Source of the DNA: Perkinsus marinus ATCC 50983
Lineage: Eukaryota > Perkinsozoa > Perkinsida > Perkinsidae
Length of the DNA: 57,537 bases
Assembly (NCBI RefSeq): GCF_000006405.1
Contig: NW_003215247.1
Coordinates: 9,708-67,244, forward strand
Direction: 5' to 3'
Shown here: piece after piece, positions 15,974 to 28,770 of the stretch
Numbering within the stretch: position 1 is the first letter of the stretch
Layout: each line of letters begins with the position of its first letter
Translations under genes and position numbers: made by a program
Notes under the pieces: model-generated
Database searches by the model: none
The model's input: only the letters and a program-made list of their open reading frames with translations
Told to the model about the DNA's origin: nothing

Positions 15974-18900
15974 TGGCCTCGGCGTCCCCCAAGCCAGGTG
16001 GAGTGCCTTGTGGTTCTCTGTTCTTGGCTATCAGTAGAGCTGCTACTGAAAAAGCAGTGAAGGATGCAATAGATGCCAACCAGGATGCCATAGCCCGGCT
16101 AAGGATGGGAATGGACGCCTATTACTCAACGCCGAAGTAGTACAGGGCTTGGAGTATGATAGTACTATAGGAAGCTTTGTGATATAGGTTTAGTCCATCG
16201 CTCAAGCACACACAAAGCACGAGTGTTGGCGATCTCAACGATGAAGCTGATGCTTTTGCGGTAATAAAAGAGCTCAGGGGGGAGCATTGATTTTTCGATG
16301 AGTATTTCGCGGAGCGGTATGTGCATCCTTTCCAGGCCTCCCAGGACCAGTCAATGCAGTACCATCTCCTCCTAGTTATGTTGGATAGAGCTGCGGCGAG
16401 CGCTAAAGGTAGGAAGGAGATCACTACTGCTTATTATGGTAGCCTTTGTGCTAGATGAGTGCGCTGCTGTGCTTCGAGATCTCATTCTGAATCACGACTT
16501 GGTCAAGCGCATTGTCGACTGCTGTGCTATAGAGGAGCTCCCCGACGGTTGCCGAGATACCCTGAGAGACCAAGCTGCTGCGGTAGCTGAATATAGGGGG
16601 GTTAGTGTTAGTCGAGACTGGTTGCTCAGGTGCTCATGGCCTTATTCAGTAGCAATATTGTGAATGTGGATGTTGGACTTGCTCAATACACAGCTAATAG
16701 GCTTCTAAGTAGTAGTAAGGGTAGTCGTAAGAATAATGCCAATGCTAGTGCAGTGGTACCTATCTCTTGAAATTCTTAATGAAAAGGATTGTAGCCTTCT
16801 TGTTTGCTTCTCTCGTAACGATAGTTGGCTGGCTCCAAGGTTTAATTTCACCAGAGGCTCGGGCCCATTCTATTGCCGTGCATTCATAATAGTAGTAGTG
16901 ATACTACCAGTATCAACAATACTTAGTATATCTGGTGCTTGCAATTAACTTGTCGCTGTAGCCTCCTTGTCGTAGTATTAGGCAATGCTCTCGAACGAGC
17001 CATCATCATCATTCGTGTGGTCGAGTCGTGTCCCAGTAGTAGCAAGAGGCAGTATGTTCAGGTGCATCGTCTCCTCGTCCGCTGAACTGTCTGGTGGTCA
17101 TCACTATGGTGGAACACAATATAGCTCTCATCGAGTCATCTACTGTCAGTGCCCTACATCAGGCTCTTCTGGATGCCACTGATTGTCCTGCTGGAGCACA
17201 GAACTCATCAGTCGCCTCGGTAAGCCTTCCCATTGCATATACCTCACATAGGTAGAATATATTCACTTAACTTGGACGCAATATTTTGAATAATGTTTGC
17301 CTAGTGGACTCAGAGCTTGTAGATTCGTCGTTGTGTATATGCCCTTACAAAGCAATATATACTGTTGGTGCCCTTAACGATTATAGCCATTCAACGCCCT
17401 AGGAGAACCTCACAAATTCGTCATAGTGATGCTGTTATTTTTTTCAGTTGTTGGGATCATGGTCAGCGGTACTGTCCAGTGCAGGGTCATCTCAATATCA
17501 TTCCTTGCGAGCAGAGGTTGACCGTAAACTTCTTGTTGCCTATACGAAGTCCCAAGGCCGCCTCACTATAGCTCAAGGCCTTAGTGATATGGTAGAGCTC
17601 CATGGCGTGCTCGTCATCATCAGTCATAGTACCCTTTCAGGCGACCGCAGCGTCGGACCTAGTTGATAGTTTGCAATGTGGCGAGGCAGTGTTTGCTGAA
17701 CCACAAGGCCATTGTCTCCTAACCGCTTTGGTTAGGCTGTTGAGGACCTTCGACGCCACTTCTACTAATTTCGTATCTGCTGGCATGTCTGGAGCAGTCG
17801 TACAGTGTATATGTTCTGCTGGGCCGGCTACTGATGAGTTATTCAGTACTGATGCATATGATCTTTGCCTACAGGCAGTATCGAATTCACCAGAGTCTAC
17901 TGGTCCATGGTCACTAATACACATGATGGCGGGATTGAACCCGGGACCTTCCGCGAGAGAGCAGTTGGCAGGGACCGCTGTCGAGTCGTGCTGGTTGAAG
18001 TTATCTGAGCTGCCTACTGCTATATACCGTCGCCGATCCCATTCCCATGTAGTGCTCACTCAGAGCGTCTACGTGTACGAGCTCTTCTTCACCTCACTGT
18101 TGGGACTGCCTATCTCGACAGAGGTCCTCAACATGTACCCTTCTCCCGTCATTCCGGTCGGCTCGGAATTTCCTGTCCTACGGCTGGAAAATGGGGAGAG
18201 AGTGGTACGGCTCAGCTTACCAGCGGATCAGCCACTCAGGCCGACACATATGGCATTGTCATTGCTTGCAGTGGTGTCCGACAACAGCGCGCGCCTCACT
18301 GATCGATTTACTCTCATGCGGCCTATTGCTGACCTCGTTGGTGCTGCATTCAGTGTGGCACGGATACTGGTGGAGGCAGGCTCGTGCGGCGAAGAGGACA
18401 CCTCGCGGTTGTGGGCAGTGGGGCTGACGTTGAGGAGGAGTAAGGGCCTGGAGGGTCCCGTCAACCAAGGGGCGCTCAGGTTGCTAAAGGCGCTTGTGGA
18501 CCGCCCAATGGCAAACGATGGAAGCTACTATATCGATCGTCTCTGTGAGGATCTCAGTGGTGCTTCCTGCCATGAACTGGAAAGTGGTACTCTTTGTAAA
18601 GCACTATTGGAATTGCTCGTGGCTTTGGTGAGGCAACCGAATAATGATTGGCCTAGAAGAGCTGTCGGACGAGTGGTTATGTCTGTGGTACCAAAATGGC
18701 TGTCGAATTTGGGGCCTCGCAGTATCCTTCCCGATTCCTTAGAGCTGCTGAATCAGCTCCTAGACAGATGCTTGAGGCCCTTTGGTGCTGATGGCTTGAA
18801 GGTCACTCGTATAGAAGCGGAAAAGATATCGCAGATGGGACAAGGCTCGCATCAGTCGGGATCTGTAGCGGCAGCCAAGGCATTACTTGCTACTCGGTAA

Positions 18901-21900
18901 GCTTTTGAGGGAGGGATGGAAGACTCACAGTTCACACTGTAATTTTTCTAGCGGTAGCCTTAGCGCAGTCAGATTCATATTTTTGCAGTATTGTAGCGAA
19001 TGTGAACAAGTTTTTACGCATATTATGCATCTATGTACATATGGAGTGTTTTTTGTAAGGAAGGATACGTTATAAAGCTAGCGATCGTGAGTCTGTCTGT
19101 TGGTATTATATATCGGATCAGGCCCATTTGTATTTGACAAGACCATATAGTGTGATCGAAAGTTCCCCCTTCCCCCCTCAGAACTGAGCAGAGCTCTCTG
19201 GTAGCCGATCTCCTTTCGGATGGTGCTGTGTATGCAGCGCTGCTGTCAATGCTTCAACGGCCTCCTGTGGAGTCCTCTGACTCAGCGACCCAGAAGACTA
19301 AGCGGGCAAGGCATTATGTGAACCCATTGCAGAGGAGCTGTCCGGTTTCTAATGATAAAGCGCAGAGTCTAGCTGTTGAGGTGAGGACTTGGGAAAGAGT
19401 GAATCGCTATGGTGGCGTATGGTAGGTGCAACTCGGCGCTATGAAGGCCCTGATGACCCTCTTTGAGTGTTCGGACTCCCTCTGTGATGACGAGGTTTAT
19501 ACGGCTTTGGCTACCCTCATATTGGGTGACGAGATGGTCGCTCTCACCACGGATGCACTTCCTGCATGGCTCGCTGTTTATGTACGTATTGTTGTTCATG
19601 GTCCTGTAGAGTAGCATCGATGCACGCTTAGATATTGGAATATGACTCCTCCCCGACTCTGGCACTGGCTGCTACGGATACATTCAAGGCTTTGTGCATC
19701 TATTTGGCACGAAGAGGAGTCCATTTGGTAGAGCGGGTTCAGGAAACTGCCTGGCGTGAAATTGTGATATCCCCGATGAAATGGTGGAATCTGTAGGCGA
19801 GTCCTGTGAGTGGTAATGTCACTTCTGGCCTGAAATATTTGGAGTTTTGATGTTGACGTTGAAACGAGTATACTTTCATTTCCGTGATATTTTCATCCAC
19901 GGGATGTCTGTGTTCAGGTGACACATGCAGAGGGTCCAACATCGCGACTCATGCCTCGACTCGTGAGGTATCTTGTCGAGCATAAGTCCAAGATAGTGGA
20001 GTTCAGAGATCTCCTTACAGTGGGGCTAAGGACACAACCTACAGTCTTCATCCACGTCCCGAAGTTGAAGGAATTGGCTCAGTCGCTACAGCAGTCGTAT
20101 CACTCTGAAGCGCTACTGTATCTAACGCAGAGACATAAGGTCTACCAGTTCCTCGATCTGGACCTGCTGTTGGAGCATGCGGAACGAGCGATCGATGCGG
20201 AGATGCTGCTGTCGATCGCCTTGCAAGGTCTTGTTGCGAGAGACGGAAAAGTGAAGGCTTTCGTACCGAAGGTTCTGCGAAATGAGAAGTTGTTGAAGTT
20301 GGTATTTGGTGAGCATCGGAAAGACTGGGCTGGCGGGGATGCGTTTTCGGAGGGATGGCATATGGAGGGTGGTGAAGGGCATTCTGAGGGTTGGGTTGTG
20401 CCGTCTCCTGAGGAGGTGGACGACATAGGCCTCTTTAACGCCTTCTTAGAGCGTTACGGTTTACGACGAGAGTTCATAGACGATGGTGATGGGAAGGTCC
20501 ACATCCCCACTGTTGAAGCTATATGCCGGGCTATGAAGACTGATGATTCGTCAGTTCGGAGTGTGAGAATTAACACTTGGAAGCGTATGAACAAATCTGC
20601 TGCAAAAGTGAGATGATGATTCACAGCTTCGCTCCGCCGGCCTGTGTTCATGGATGGTTATTTTAGAACCAGCATCGTATACACGTTGTGGATGTCTACA
20701 CCTCACTAGTGCGGGAAGCTGTGGTGCAGAGCATTTCATCGACTGACGACGGCAAATCCGATGGTAGCAGACGAGAAGGAAATCACGATGGAGCTCTGAA
20801 GTTATTGTGATCAGATATGAAAGTAGACACCTCTCTGTGTTTGGAATCAACACTTCGGGTCTTCACTCTATACCAGTATCGGCTCGTCACGTAAGGCGGC
20901 GTAGCGGTCCTGTTGTAGTTACTGCTACTGCTTATTCGTTGTTAGGAATCGGCAGCTTTATGTGGGCATGTTGGGACTCCTACAGAGACTCTTGTCGAGA
21001 CCGGAATCCCCTGGTGACACGGCGGTAAGGTGTCACTAGTGGTCGTTGTCTGATGGGAGATTCGAACCATGATTTGTAAACGCATCTGTGTGGATTCTAC
21101 CGTGTATATCTCTGTTACGAAGGGTTGATTACTTATCTGTCAGGGCGATTCATATGTATCCTCCTTGGTCCTACCGCCGGGTGATTCTCTTGGTACCGCG
21201 GCATCATCACTGAATGCTCAAGAGGTCTCCAAGGCTCTGCAGGCGTTGACCAAAACTCTCGAAATTGAAGTGGACTTGACTGAGGTACGGTAGAGTTTCT
21301 GTGTACCGGTTTTTTTGGGGGGAAAAGACGCGATTTTCAATTTTTTTCCTAAACTTGAAATTAGGGATATAGCGAGTATAAAATACACATCAACGCAGCT
21401 GGATATCTGTAATCGTAGTTTGGGATGACAAGGATTCTGAGGAGAGACCTCCTCTCCCTAGTTGGGCATTATATATGGGGTCGTAGGCTAGATCATGCGA
21501 ATGATAGTCCCATGCAGTTGATGTTGTGTACGTATAGTATACTGCGCGAAGTTCACTCATCGCATGAACCTATCTATGTTATATATAGTGTCGAAAATGG
21601 ACTAGGGAAACGAAAATAACTCCACAACGGAGAATTTTCTCCACATGCGCACACTTGTAACCGCTCACAGACTCCCTTGTTTCAGTGCCATGACCCTAAG
21701 CAAGCGGCGCGGAGTCTATGGAGGCTGTGGTCCACGGTGGTCGGCCTTATGATGCAGAGGGCAGCTTCGGATCTCCCTAAGGCAGATGTCGATGGTCTGG
21801 TTACGCCAGTTACGGGGTAAGCCATTATTAGTCTGAACTTGGGCTCTAGTTGCTATGACAGGCTCCTGCAGAGTCTTCTTGATCGACGCTCACCAGCGCT

Positions 21901-24590
21901 GCAGCACTGTCTTCAATGCTGTTGCGAGATCCTCACTCAGGCTCTGTCGATCTGGCCTGCATGTCGGACTCCTCAGCTCCTCAGTTGTATACAGGAGTGT
22001 GGTATAGCACATAGGGTTGACTCTGGGCACATGGGTGTTCTGATAGCCCTATTGCAGTCACTAGGAGTGAGATCGATCTCTTGCTCATCAATAACAGGGG
22101 ACGGCTGCTTCCCTTAGGCACCTCCGTCGCAGTTGTCACCTCTACTGAGCGGAAGGAAGGGCAAACTGCAGAGAGTTTACACGGGGCCGGCCTATGTGAA
22201 GGGGACCAGGGCGGCAGCTTACCAGAGCTGGTTGGCAGATCTTTATGTGGCGAGTCGTGCTATAGAAGTGGGTTGATTATACTTGGTAGCGATTTTACTT
22301 GACGATTTAGGTCACTCGAATACCAGTGTTGTCCGACTCTGACCAGTGGCCTGTCCATGTCCTTGCTCGGGGGGCTCATTGTGGTGAGTTAGCTGGTGTG
22401 GAGGAAGCCAGTCTGGTGGCAAGTAAGCATCTCTCTGGCGTTTCTGTAGTCGTTCTGTGTTCTGGGACTTCCTTTGGAAGGTTGGAGGTATAGAAAAATG
22501 TCATGCACGTCGCCTTATGAATCCCACAGGGCGTGCCGACTCGGTATGCAAGTGTGGAAAATTTCGGGCGTTATTTTCCGGGATTAATGATGGTGGACAA
22601 GTTGTCATAATCACAGTCTCACACGGTTACTTTCATCACATCATATGTCCGTTGCAAGGCTTATGCGGCATAATTTCGGATCGATTCTCTTTAGTCTCGG
22701 AAAATAACGTACATTCTCCACATTTGCATAGTGAATTCGCACGCACTGTAGCATCCCGCCTCAGAATTTGTGTTGTTCAGATTTGCTCCGTAATAGTGGC
22801 AAACCAGTGCCTGGTGGGTTTGCGTATGCTTCCCTGTTGACCCAGGACGTTGACACTATGTACCATAATTCCTACTATTCATCTCAGGAGACGGCATTGC
22901 TCCCCTGGTAGGTATCCTAAATCTAGAGTGGAGAAGCTGCAAGGAAGGTGCGACATCCAGAGCATCTTCGACGATGAGGTGGTTACTGTTGGTGCGAATG
23001 CCCCGAGTATATACACTCAGCGGATCTACTGGTAGGTGGCTCACAGAATCAAATTTCATGACTGGGTGAGCGCGGGTGCGATGGTAGACGAATAAACAGC
23101 GATTTTGGTTCATTCGCGTCTCCGTTTTGATGCTGTAACTTCCTCCAGTGATTTGACCTAAGCTCTCCTTCCCTGTCGTTTTGTTATTCCTTCTTCTATT
23201 GATATCTGCAGCTTGGACATAGCATGAGCTGCAGTAGTCGCTGTTGAGAACGTCAATACCCATGACGCTTCCGCCTGGTCCTGGATTTCCCATGAGTGCA
23301 TACCATTTCGTATCAATAGGTTATGCCTGGACATCATAGAGTGTACAGTCCTTGCACCGTCGCCTCCTCCCAGTGATCACGCATTCAACGCCCATTTCGA
23401 GGCATTGTTGGACTGTATACGACGGGTAGGTTGAGGGACATAAATGTACCTGTTTTGTATCTTGCATATATGCATCGAGAGGAGATTACTCTCGAGTTAG
23501 CGGTATCAGCAATTGTCAGGAATAGTGTCTAGACTGCAAAGCTCTGCAACTGTCTTGCCCTACTGTCTTCACTTACAGATATGCGACTTCATAGCAGCTA
23601 CGTTGTGTTCACCAGAGTCGTTGAGGAGTTCGCTGCTGATGTGCAGATGGAAGAGCCAGATGTAACTACCTTGGAGCTTCCCACCATATCCCATTGAAGC
23701 GCGGTGCTCTTTTTGATTTCAGTGCCGTACCGTTGTCATTGTGGCTTTGCCCACATAGTCTCGAGACGAAATCTGGAGTAGCATCAGCGCATCCACCTAC
23801 TCCTAAGGTTAGTAGTGCCTATCCAACTTGGGTTCACAAGAGTGTGGTATAGGTGAGGGCTGCCAAGGAAACTAAGGAGCCTTTGTCTCCTCTACACGGA
23901 GCTCTCGACGAGGCGTTCATGCAGAAGGTTCATGTAAGTTGGTAATCATTGAGGTAGTTCGTTACTGGCTTAGCTGTGGCAGGGATACAGTGCTAAGACC
24001 AACACTGCACTGATGGATGTCTCCCCTCACTACGATGCACTATGTTGGGGGGTCTCCCCGCTGTTACCAAGGGAGGCCTTCGTGGCAGAGACCGGTGCCA
24101 TGTTGGCGGATATATGCCCAGCTCATGTGAGTCAATCTGCACAGTGCCTCGCGGAGTAGTTGCTTGTGTCTAGGTCACGATTGACGAGTGGATCGATAAG
24201 TGTTCTAGAACACTGGAGTTGACCGCGATGCGACTATTAGCTCTCACTGATGTGTCGAAGAGCAGTTCCAAGCCACGTGCTGCATATGATGTCTTAGCTA
24301 CAGTCCGGAGTGAGGAGATGTAGGTTAGAAGACCGGCCTATGATGCTCCCGTCGCTGGCTCACGACCGTGGGTAGGTTCTCGACCCCTGGCACAATAACA
24401 GATCGATGTAGAGATTCTGTGGACTTGGTTTTGTTACGGCTCCAGAATCTCGTACAGAAGACCATGGCTACAGGTGAAACTGCTAGGAGTGTCTCAGCGG
24501 TCGAATCTTTCCTTAGACCCGATTCTCCCGATGGTCGAGGAACCGCAGCTATGGGCACTTGCAGGATAGTAGCACATTACGTATTATACA
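15974..24590 (+). CDS. large alpha-helical protein, tentatively Nup188/Nup205-like nucleoporin
   Basis: Many short exons on one strand read as leucine-rich helices. The N terminus is MASASPKPGGVPCGSLFLAI (from 15974). A long exon of about 1.2 kb ends at 18900, and another long one spans about 19918-20610. Features recalling the Nup188/Nup205 scaffold family are: a DLFx-type block (ELFSTDAYDLCLQAVSNSPE) followed by SLIHMMAGLNPGPSA; a short beta-rich insert (PVGSEFPVLRLENGERVVRL); NQGALRLLKALVDRPM; and LVRYLVEHKSKIVEFRDLL followed by LRTQP, similar to the family's leader into a TQPG-type motif. These are pattern resemblances, not a proven match. A different HEAT-repeat protein is possible and the 3' boundary is uncertain. 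The expected role, if correct, is the inner ring of the nuclear pore. Confidence 0.42.
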
Positions 24591-24599
24591 CAATTCCTT

Positions 24600-25700
24600 G
24601 ACTAGCTGGTTTGTGTTGAGTTCGTGATTGGGATTTTCATGCCCTTCAAAGTCATCTTGTGGTGGACATAATGCAGGCGACGGAGGTTGTGATGATACGA
24701 GAGCTCTTGGAAGACCATCGATTTAGAGCTCACGCTGCTGATGATAGAGTCGTTAGAGTTTGCGCCGAGGTGCGTTCTTCTACTAGGACTAGGACTAAGA
24801 CGATCATGTCCTTGTGAGGTGCTCCGTTCTGAGAGTGTTAACGGTGGTCGTATGCTACTGCTTCATGACAGAGGAGCCTGCATCTGGGCAGATGCGACGG
24901 AGATGTGGAAGCCTTGCAAGCACGTGTGAGCCGCTATCAGCGCACTGCCACTGTTGATCTTAATGTGACAGAGGTGTCGGCTCATGGGTTACAGTCATTG
25001 CAACATTTCGGCCCGATGTGGTTCGTGATCTGCCGGAAGACCTCAATCGAGAGCATCCTCAGCTGTTTACGACACAGCAGTGCATCGACGAAGCAGGCAT
25101 GGAAGTTCCAGAGCTGAAAGTCGGGCGGGGTCTTGGGCTGTCGACCAAGCACATTTTCCCTCTTGTCTCGTCTCGAACTACTTCCCAGTAGCTGTGTTTG
25201 AAGATGGAATGTCCCTTCTTATGCAGCCGATGTATTCTTCGATTGAAGAATTGGTGATTTCGTTTATGAGTTCGTCTTACTGTGGTTAGCTGTCTGACTC
25301 GGCTCCCTTGCGATAATCAAGTCAATAACGCCATAAGCATCGTTTTTTCATCGAATGCTCTCCGGAATGGTCTTGATGCTGTTGCCGTTATAAGCCGCGG
25401 ACTCTATCCTGTGGTTTTTAGTTATCCTGTCCTCTCATCAGGTGGGCCTCCTCATACCATGCGAGGTAGACGTTGTAGATATGACCGTCTATGAACGATG
25501 CGTTAAAGTAAGAGAACATATGCGGTTATTTCAGCATTGAGTTCGCTTCCGGGGTGCTATGACATGGCCCTGAGTGTTGAAGTCAGCGCCTGGGTTGCAA
25601 TTCGGTCATTCTAGGTCTTTGTTACTCCACAATACTGCTGATTCGCCGTTGCCTTTCTGTTGGTCAGATAAAACGTAACTTCTGTCGCTTACACTCCATG
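24600..25700 (+). CDS. unassigned exons, plus strand
   Basis: Coding-like pieces include VVMIRELLEDHRFRAHAADD (about 24690-24770), DVVRDLPEDLNREHPQLFTT (about 25010-25075), VAVFEDGMSLLMQPMYSSIE (about 25190-25250) and GLDAVAVISRGLYPVVF (about 25365-25425). GT-AG sites flank most of them. They may be the C-terminal part of the large helical gene or a separate gene. No domain was recognised. Confidence 0.35.
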
Positions 25701-25809
25701 GGACCTGTTCTTCGAGGCGCATGAAAGGACCAACGGTTTCCAAGCATCATCTCATATAGTGCGTTCGTCAGAGTGTGATGTGCTCCTCAGTAGGAAGGCT
25801 TACCCTCCT

Positions 25810-28770
25810 ATGTCCGATCACAACATCGCTCCATGGGATACGGCTGAGGCTGTTGCCACAATGCGAAATACTACCATGGTGGTCGACGAGATCCGAGCTG
25901 ACGTTATTCTTGAGCTATCGGAGCAGGCCCCTCTGCCTGATGATGGCGATTCGGTGATAGCTCCAATGCCCAAGGATGATGAGCCAGACATACCCCCCGA
26001 TGCTCTGATGGAGATTCCCTACCACGAGATGAAGGTATGGGGTGCGGATTAGAGATTAACGACTTCGAATGATAACCTTCTGTACCGGCTTGCGAGTTGC
26101 TGAACGGCTGGTGGACTCGCGTTGTCAGACTCCGTGCCTCGTTCGAACTTCCATTGGACTACGGTTCACCCTAGCCTAGGAGTTTCATCAAGGGTGAGCC
26201 CTAGGCTAGGGAACCCCCCGTCTGAGCTTATAGCGGCCAGTTTGTTGGCTTCCGTCATGTGAACTGGGCATCGTCCCACATCGAGGGGACATTAAATGCG
26301 CGTTCTCCTAAGGTTATGATCACCACTCCGCAATACCGAGGTGTTCCGCGTGGTGGCTTAATCATTTCCAACTCGGCGAAGAGGGTTGCGAGTGCCTTGT
26401 TGACTGATCCTGAGCCAAGTACTGTGACCTCAAATCCAACATTTACACCCGGAGTGCCCCTCCAGGTCCTGTGTTCTCGTTCCGCGACAAGGTCCCGGAT
26501 CCATCTAAGTCGGACTTCCTTCTTCTCCTCTCTTCCATTCGACGTCGTGGTCCTGCCATTCACATGCTCTCTCTGGGGGAAGTGGCTGTTTTGGGCAAGG
26601 ATTTGGAGTGTATTGCAGCCCTAGGTGAGATGGATAGTCGTAGATATCGCAATACAAGGTTTGTCGAATTCAGTGGACCTTCTTGATGACGGTTATGTAT
26701 ACGCGTGTGATTTCGGAGAGCTCCGGTTCACGACGTATGCCATAATAACCTTGCTGAAAGCAATCAGGGGAGACAACGCCAACAGCCCACCGCCTACGAA
26801 TCTGGCTTTTGTATTTCTGGACTCTGCGGTGAGTACTTACGTATCGATATGTTTCTCGCAGAGGGAGAACGGTGGTTTCTTCAGCTCGGGTTAACCAACG
26901 CACAGATCCAAGATATCAAAGAATCCACTAGGAGGCGAAGATGCGCTGATAAAAAGCTCTTGCCAAATCAGTGAGTGCAGTTGTGGCTGAAATCGAACGG
27001 ACGTGTTTCGGTGGGTCTATCATTAACGAATCGTGAAGATCCCGAAATTCGGGGTGCATCCCATCCTTGCATAAGTTGTGAATTGAACCTTCCATGCCTG
27101 TGGAGCACATGATTGGTATGGATAGCGTACTATGGAATCGCGAGTAGAATCCATCTTCATCAATACTATGTAGTTGCGGAGTCAGCAATGCTAACTCGGG
27201 CTAACGTATTAGACTGTACTAGCTACATGCTAGTAGCTGACAGCTTGAGTCCCTCAAAGCCTGTCACCCTACTGTGTTCCCTCAGGGTCGACAGGCTTCA
27301 TGGAGCATGGCTCCTCCCCGGCTCGTTCCAATGGATTATGGAAAGCGAGAATTTAACACGCTGCTTCTGGAGGCCCTATCAGGTGGTGACGTAGTCTCCC
27401 GGACCACATCTATCGAGCTCTTTGAGCCGGTCTGCAGCTCATCTTTCTTGAACGAACAGTTTCCTTTTTTCCAGGAACGTCTCTTTTGGGAACGGATGGG
27501 CTTCAAGGTTCCCGTGGTGAAGAAAGGGATCAATGATTCGAACAAATGGGTTAACTACTATGTCCAAGAGTTAACAAAGAGATTTCATAAGGGGACTATC
27601 AGCGCATCTATGCTGCATACTGTAGATCCCGATGATAGGTGGCCAGACTTGCGCTTCGAGCAATGGAAGACTGATCGTGCTCTCAGATGTTACCTCGATG
27701 ATTGCCTCGAGCAGTGGTCTAGAGTGAGCCTCCTGCGCATGAAGGCTCGTCTGAGACCATCTAGCGTCCCCTCGAGTGGACGGAAATCTGAGTCGCCGGC
27801 AGCTAAAAGGGCTAGGAAGATGTCGACAACAGCTGCTCGTACATCGACCGCCTCGCAAGGCGGATCAAGCGATCCTGGCTGCAGGAGCGGTGCCAGCTCC
27901 CGTCCATGTCCATCTGTCTCGGCAAGTGTGCCACAAAAGTCGCCGGTTCTGAGGAAGGCTATACCTAAGAGCGGCACTCTTAATCACCCACTTTCACCTC
28001 GGCTTATAAGCATCGGTACTGCCCGAGCTACTATGACTGGGACGTCCAAGTTTCCTATGAAAGCAGTAAGGCCGGGGCCGACTCCCAATGATGCAGTCGA
28101 AACGTTCCCTCCTGGTGTACATACTGTGACGAATTTCCTTGAGGCTAATGATGAAAATGACTCGGCTGTATCACTGCCTCGTTCATGCTGTCTTGCCGGC
28201 AGCGGAAACAAATCATCAGCGAAGTCACCCTCCGAAGGGCATAACAAAACCTCGCAGACGCCACGGATAGCGACTCCGATGCAAGGTGGATTCCCGCGAG
28301 CTGGTATGGGTTATCTCCAAGTCAGTGAATCGAAGTCATTGACAAGCCCCATTTCTACGGCTGCTGTACAGTCGTCGGCGTTTCTTTCCGAGAGCGATAT
28401 TCGGAAAGTGGTTGCGTCCCAATTCGGGATGTCGAAACCAACCAGTAAAGCACAATTCAAGCTTGAGCTATCCTCGCCTCTGCCTCCCGGTGTATCTCCT
28501 AGCGCCTTGAGTCCGAGGTTGAAGACTGCTGCAACTGCTGCTAAATCCAAACAAGCGACCGACACTCTGCATGATACTCATTCAAGTGGTCCGTCTTCTT
28601 TTGACAGCACGGATGGGCAGCACTTCGAGCCTGTTGAAGTGGGAGCAATTACAGCCCGATTGACTGCCATGAGTAGTACTCCTACAAGCTCCCCGAATTA
28701 TAACTCCGTTGTTCTATCGGCCGAAAAGACTTCACTTCCTCGTGGTAACGAATCGGGCAACGACTCCTAA
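25810..28770 (+). CDS. unidentified protein with basic Ser/Pro-rich C-terminal half
   Basis: A plausible start is the ATG at 25810; exon 1 (to 26034, 75 codons, phase 0) is acidic (LPDDGDSVIAPMPKDDEPDI). Further exons encode FLLLLSSIRRRGPAIHMLSL, SVDLLDDGYVYACDFGELRF and RWFLQLGLTNAQIQDIKEST. The last exon (27286-28770), joined in phase 2 over a 315-nt intron (26971-27285), begins QGRQASWSMAPPRLVPMDYG. It has a folded-looking segment (VNYYVQELTKRFHKG, WPDLRFEQWKTDRALRCYLD). A long disordered tail follows, with a nuclear-localisation-like KRARKM and many SP/TP sites. A nuclear regulatory protein is a guess. Around 26260-26600 two frames are open and the true one is unresolved. Confidence 0.5.
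26163..26215. repeat. inverted repeat in an intron
   Basis: GGTTCACCCTAGCCTAGG at 26163-26180 is answered by CCTAGGCTAGGGAACC at 26200-26215. They are complementary over 16 bp apart from a 2-nt bulge. The hairpin lies in the intron after exon 1 of the gene starting at 25810. Confidence 0.6.

Noticed and set aside
17637-18059. 140-codon minus-strand frame inside the large helical gene
   Set aside because: It is the shadow of a longer plus-strand frame with coherent helices and splice sites.
27571-27977. Antisense frames over the Ser/Pro-rich exon
   Set aside because: They mirror a biased plus-strand composition and have no splice or domain support.
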